A stretch of DNA of 7,350 nt. Source: JBGPYB01 sp041493035 (lineage in GTDB: Bacteria > Acidobacteriota > Vicinamibacteria > Fen-336). A program made the translations under genes and the position numbers. Positions 5,938-7,350 of the stretch are shown here, piece after piece (the stretch's first letter is position 1; each line of letters opens with the position of its first letter). Below the pieces are notes generated by a model. It was not told where the DNA came from. It worked only from the letters and a program-made list of their open reading frames with translations, and ran no database searches. Where the stretch lies: positions 1 through 7,350 of the forward strand of contig JBGPYB010000198.1 of assembly GCA_041493035.1 (NCBI GenBank), read 5' to 3'.

Positions 5938-7350
5938 ATGGACAGGAGATTGCTTCTCAAGCTGGGCGCCGCGGGCCTCGGGGCCGCCGCCGCCCGTCCC
6001 GCCATGGGCTTCGTCCCTGCCCACAACTGGGACCGCTACGACTGGGGCACGGCGCCGCCGGTCAACGACCGCCTCTACCAGGGGCCGTTTCCGCAGTACC
6101 CGCCCGAGGAAGTGCTCCCCGGTTCGGAGGTCGTGATGGCCACGACACCCTCGCGCGCGGTCGTGCCCGGCTACGGAATGGGTCTCGTCACCTACGTCAC
6201 CGGCGACTTCGGCGGCAACACCTTCCGGGGCGTGGACATGGAGAAGGCGATCGAGGCCTTCGCGCAGGTGCCGATGGGCCAGAAGCTCTACGTCCGGCCC
6301 ACCTGGCGAGAGCTGCAGAAGCGCCCGGGCCGCCTGGACCCGGACCCGTATTGGAAGACGACCCTCGCGATGGCGAAGCAGTACGGCAAGCGGGTCGGCT
6401 TCCGCGTCCAGATGAGCGATCCCGACATCCAGGAGCCGGCCCTGCCCGATTTCGTCCTCGACAAGGTGCCCATGGTTCCCCTGCGCGGCGGCGAGTGGAA
6501 GCGCGGCCCCAGCCTTCTCCCGAAGACCTTCCTGGAGCCGCGCTACGACCATCCCTTCTTCCAGGACGCGTTCCGCGAGCTGAACGCTCTCCTGGCCGCC
6601 GAGCTCGACGGCGGCCCGATCGTCGAGTACATGGACACGTTCCAGTACGGCTTCTGGGGCGAGGGCCATACCTGGCCCTTCACTGACCATCCGTTTCCGG
6701 ATGGGGAGACGGCGGAGCGCACGTTCGTGCGCATGCTCGAAGTCCAGCTCGAGCACTGGAAGAAGACCCCGCTCGTCACGAACACGCAGCCGGACTGGAG
6801 CCGCGTCGGCAACTCGGAGGTGCTCGACCGCACCATCCGCACCCACAACTGGGTGAGGACCGACACCATCTTCGTCGAGAACGAGCAGATCGAGGCGATC
6901 TCGAACCGGCCGCCCTGGGTGGCGGCGGTGCTCGAGGTGGGGATGTCCGACGGCTCGCCGGAGTCGCTGCGGCTCGACGAGGGCGTCACCTACACCGACA
7001 ACGCCATTGCCCACGTCATGGACGTGGGCGCCAACTACTGGTCGCTCTGGAACTGGCACGCGGAGAAGGCCGAGAGCGTCATGAGCTACTACAGCCGCTA
7101 CCCCGAGATGATCGACACTATCGCTCGCCGGGCGGGCTACCGCGTGCGGCCCTCGTACGTCTGGCGCTACGAGGGCGGCGAGCGCAACGGCCTCGTGGTC
7201 GGCTTCGCCAACGACGGTATCGCCGGCGTGCCCGGCGTGCTCCGAGTGGAGGTGACGAACGACGACGGGACGCTCCGAGTCGGGGGCGGCCTTGATCCCG
7301 GCTATCCGTTGCCAGGGAAGATCCGGCAGGCCCGGTTCGCGCTGCCACCG
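5938..7350 (+). CDS. Tat-exported glycoside-hydrolase-like protein, DUF4832-like (3' partial)
   Basis: The frame is open from ATG 5938 to the last base, giving 471 residues with no stop, so the C-terminus lies beyond the window. The start MDRRLLLK followed by an alanine/glycine-rich hydrophobic run is a twin-arginine signal (RRxxLK type); cleavage near residue 28 (VPA) is plausible. Residues about 75-395 look like a TIM barrel. LYVRPTWRELQKRPGRLDP (117-135) and GKRVGFRVQM (150-159) resemble the early strands of GH-A enzymes. IVEYMDTFQYGFWGEGH (228-244) recalls the GxWGEWH motif of DUF4832-type putative glycosidases, with E230, D233 and E242 as candidate catalytic residues. VAAVLEVG (E333) and NYWSLWNWH (366-374) could be later active-site strands. 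From about 395 on (RRAGYRV, GLVVGFANDGIA) it looks like the beta-domain that closes DUF4832 proteins. No cysteine occurs in the visible part. It is probably the fourth gene of the operon. Substrate and activity are unknown, and the family name is from motif recall rather than a search. Confidence 0.78.
   Translation, partial: MDRRLLLKLGAAGLGAAAARPAMGFVPAHNWDRYDWGTAPPVNDRLYQGPFPQYPPEEVLPGSEVVMATTPSRAVVPGYGMGLVTYVTGDFGGNTFRGVDMEKAIEAFAQVPMGQKLYVRPTWRELQKRPGRLDPDPYWKTTLAMAKQYGKRVGFRVQMSDPDIQEPALPDFVLDKVPMVPLRGGEWKRGPSLLPKTFLEPRYDHPFFQDAFRELNALLAAELDGGPIVEYMDTFQYGFWGEGHTWPFTDHPFPDGETAERTFVRMLEVQLEHWKKTPLVTNTQPDWSRVGNSEVLDRTIRTHNWVRTDTIFVENEQIEAISNRPPWVAAVLEVGMSDGSPESLRLDEGVTYTDNAIAHVMDVGANYWSLWNWHAEKAESVMSYYSRYPEMIDTIARRAGYRVRPSYVWRYEGGERNGLVVGFANDGIAGVPGVLRVEVTNDDGTLRVGGGLDPGYPLPGKIRQARFALPP

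Noticed and set aside
5968..6003. GCC/GCG-rich low-complexity run
   Set aside because: It simply encodes the alanine-rich hydrophobic part of the Tat signal peptide and is not a tandem repeat.
3636..6026. Very long open frame on the minus strand (796 codons) covering the whole GH42/GHL6-like gene
   Set aside because: It is a GC-rich shadow of the plus-strand gene, which has signal peptide, domain motifs and a ribosome binding site. The minus-strand translation shows no recognisable domain and is rich in Arg, Gly, Val and Ala, as expected for antisense of a high-GC gene.
5755..7059. Minus-strand open frame of 434 codons opposite the Tat-exported protein
   Set aside because: It also spans the end of one real gene and most of another, with low-complexity composition and no motifs; the plus-strand frame has a Tat signal and coherent glycosidase-like motifs.

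Overview
The window is GC-rich with strong G/C bias at third codon positions, and all four genes lie on the plus strand. The first is an Oar-like TonB-dependent receptor of the kind greatly expanded in Acidobacteriota (motifs NYSAEFGRSGGAVIN, GGPIKKDKTFFF, NVIPADRFDPLA, AYVGSKGTHL, EAFNAFNHPNFG). Together with the GC content and the downstream secreted enzymes, this suggests a soil- or sediment-type acidobacterium. That assignment is inferred from family character; there is no rRNA or other taxonomic marker.

Layout: (1) bases 1-2544, the 3' part of the receptor gene, whose N-terminal extension and most of the plug lie upstream of the window; (2) 2546-3691, a secreted metal-dependent hydrolase of the amidohydrolase-2 family, starting one base after the receptor stop; (3) 3696-5864, a Sec-exported glycoside-hydrolase-like protein with a GH42/GHL6-type barrel, a four-cysteine metal-site pattern and a beta-galactosidase-trimerisation-like domain; (4) a 73-base gap holding a 9-bp perfect inverted repeat and a strong ribosome binding site; (5) 5938 to the window end, a second glycoside-hydrolase-like protein with a Tat-type signal peptide and a DUF4832-like architecture, still open at base 7350.

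The tight spacing (1, 4 and 73 bases) and shared strand point to one operon. The simplest reading is a small glycan- or glycoside-utilisation locus. Two exported, poorly characterised barrel enzymes and an exported amidohydrolase/lactonase-like enzyme would process a substrate, and the outer-membrane receptor would import the product. No SusD-like lipoprotein, regulator or inner-membrane transporter is visible in the window. The substrate cannot be read from the sequence. No RNA genes, mobile elements, CRISPR arrays or canonical rho-independent terminators were seen, and no gene-free stretch exceeds 100 bases.
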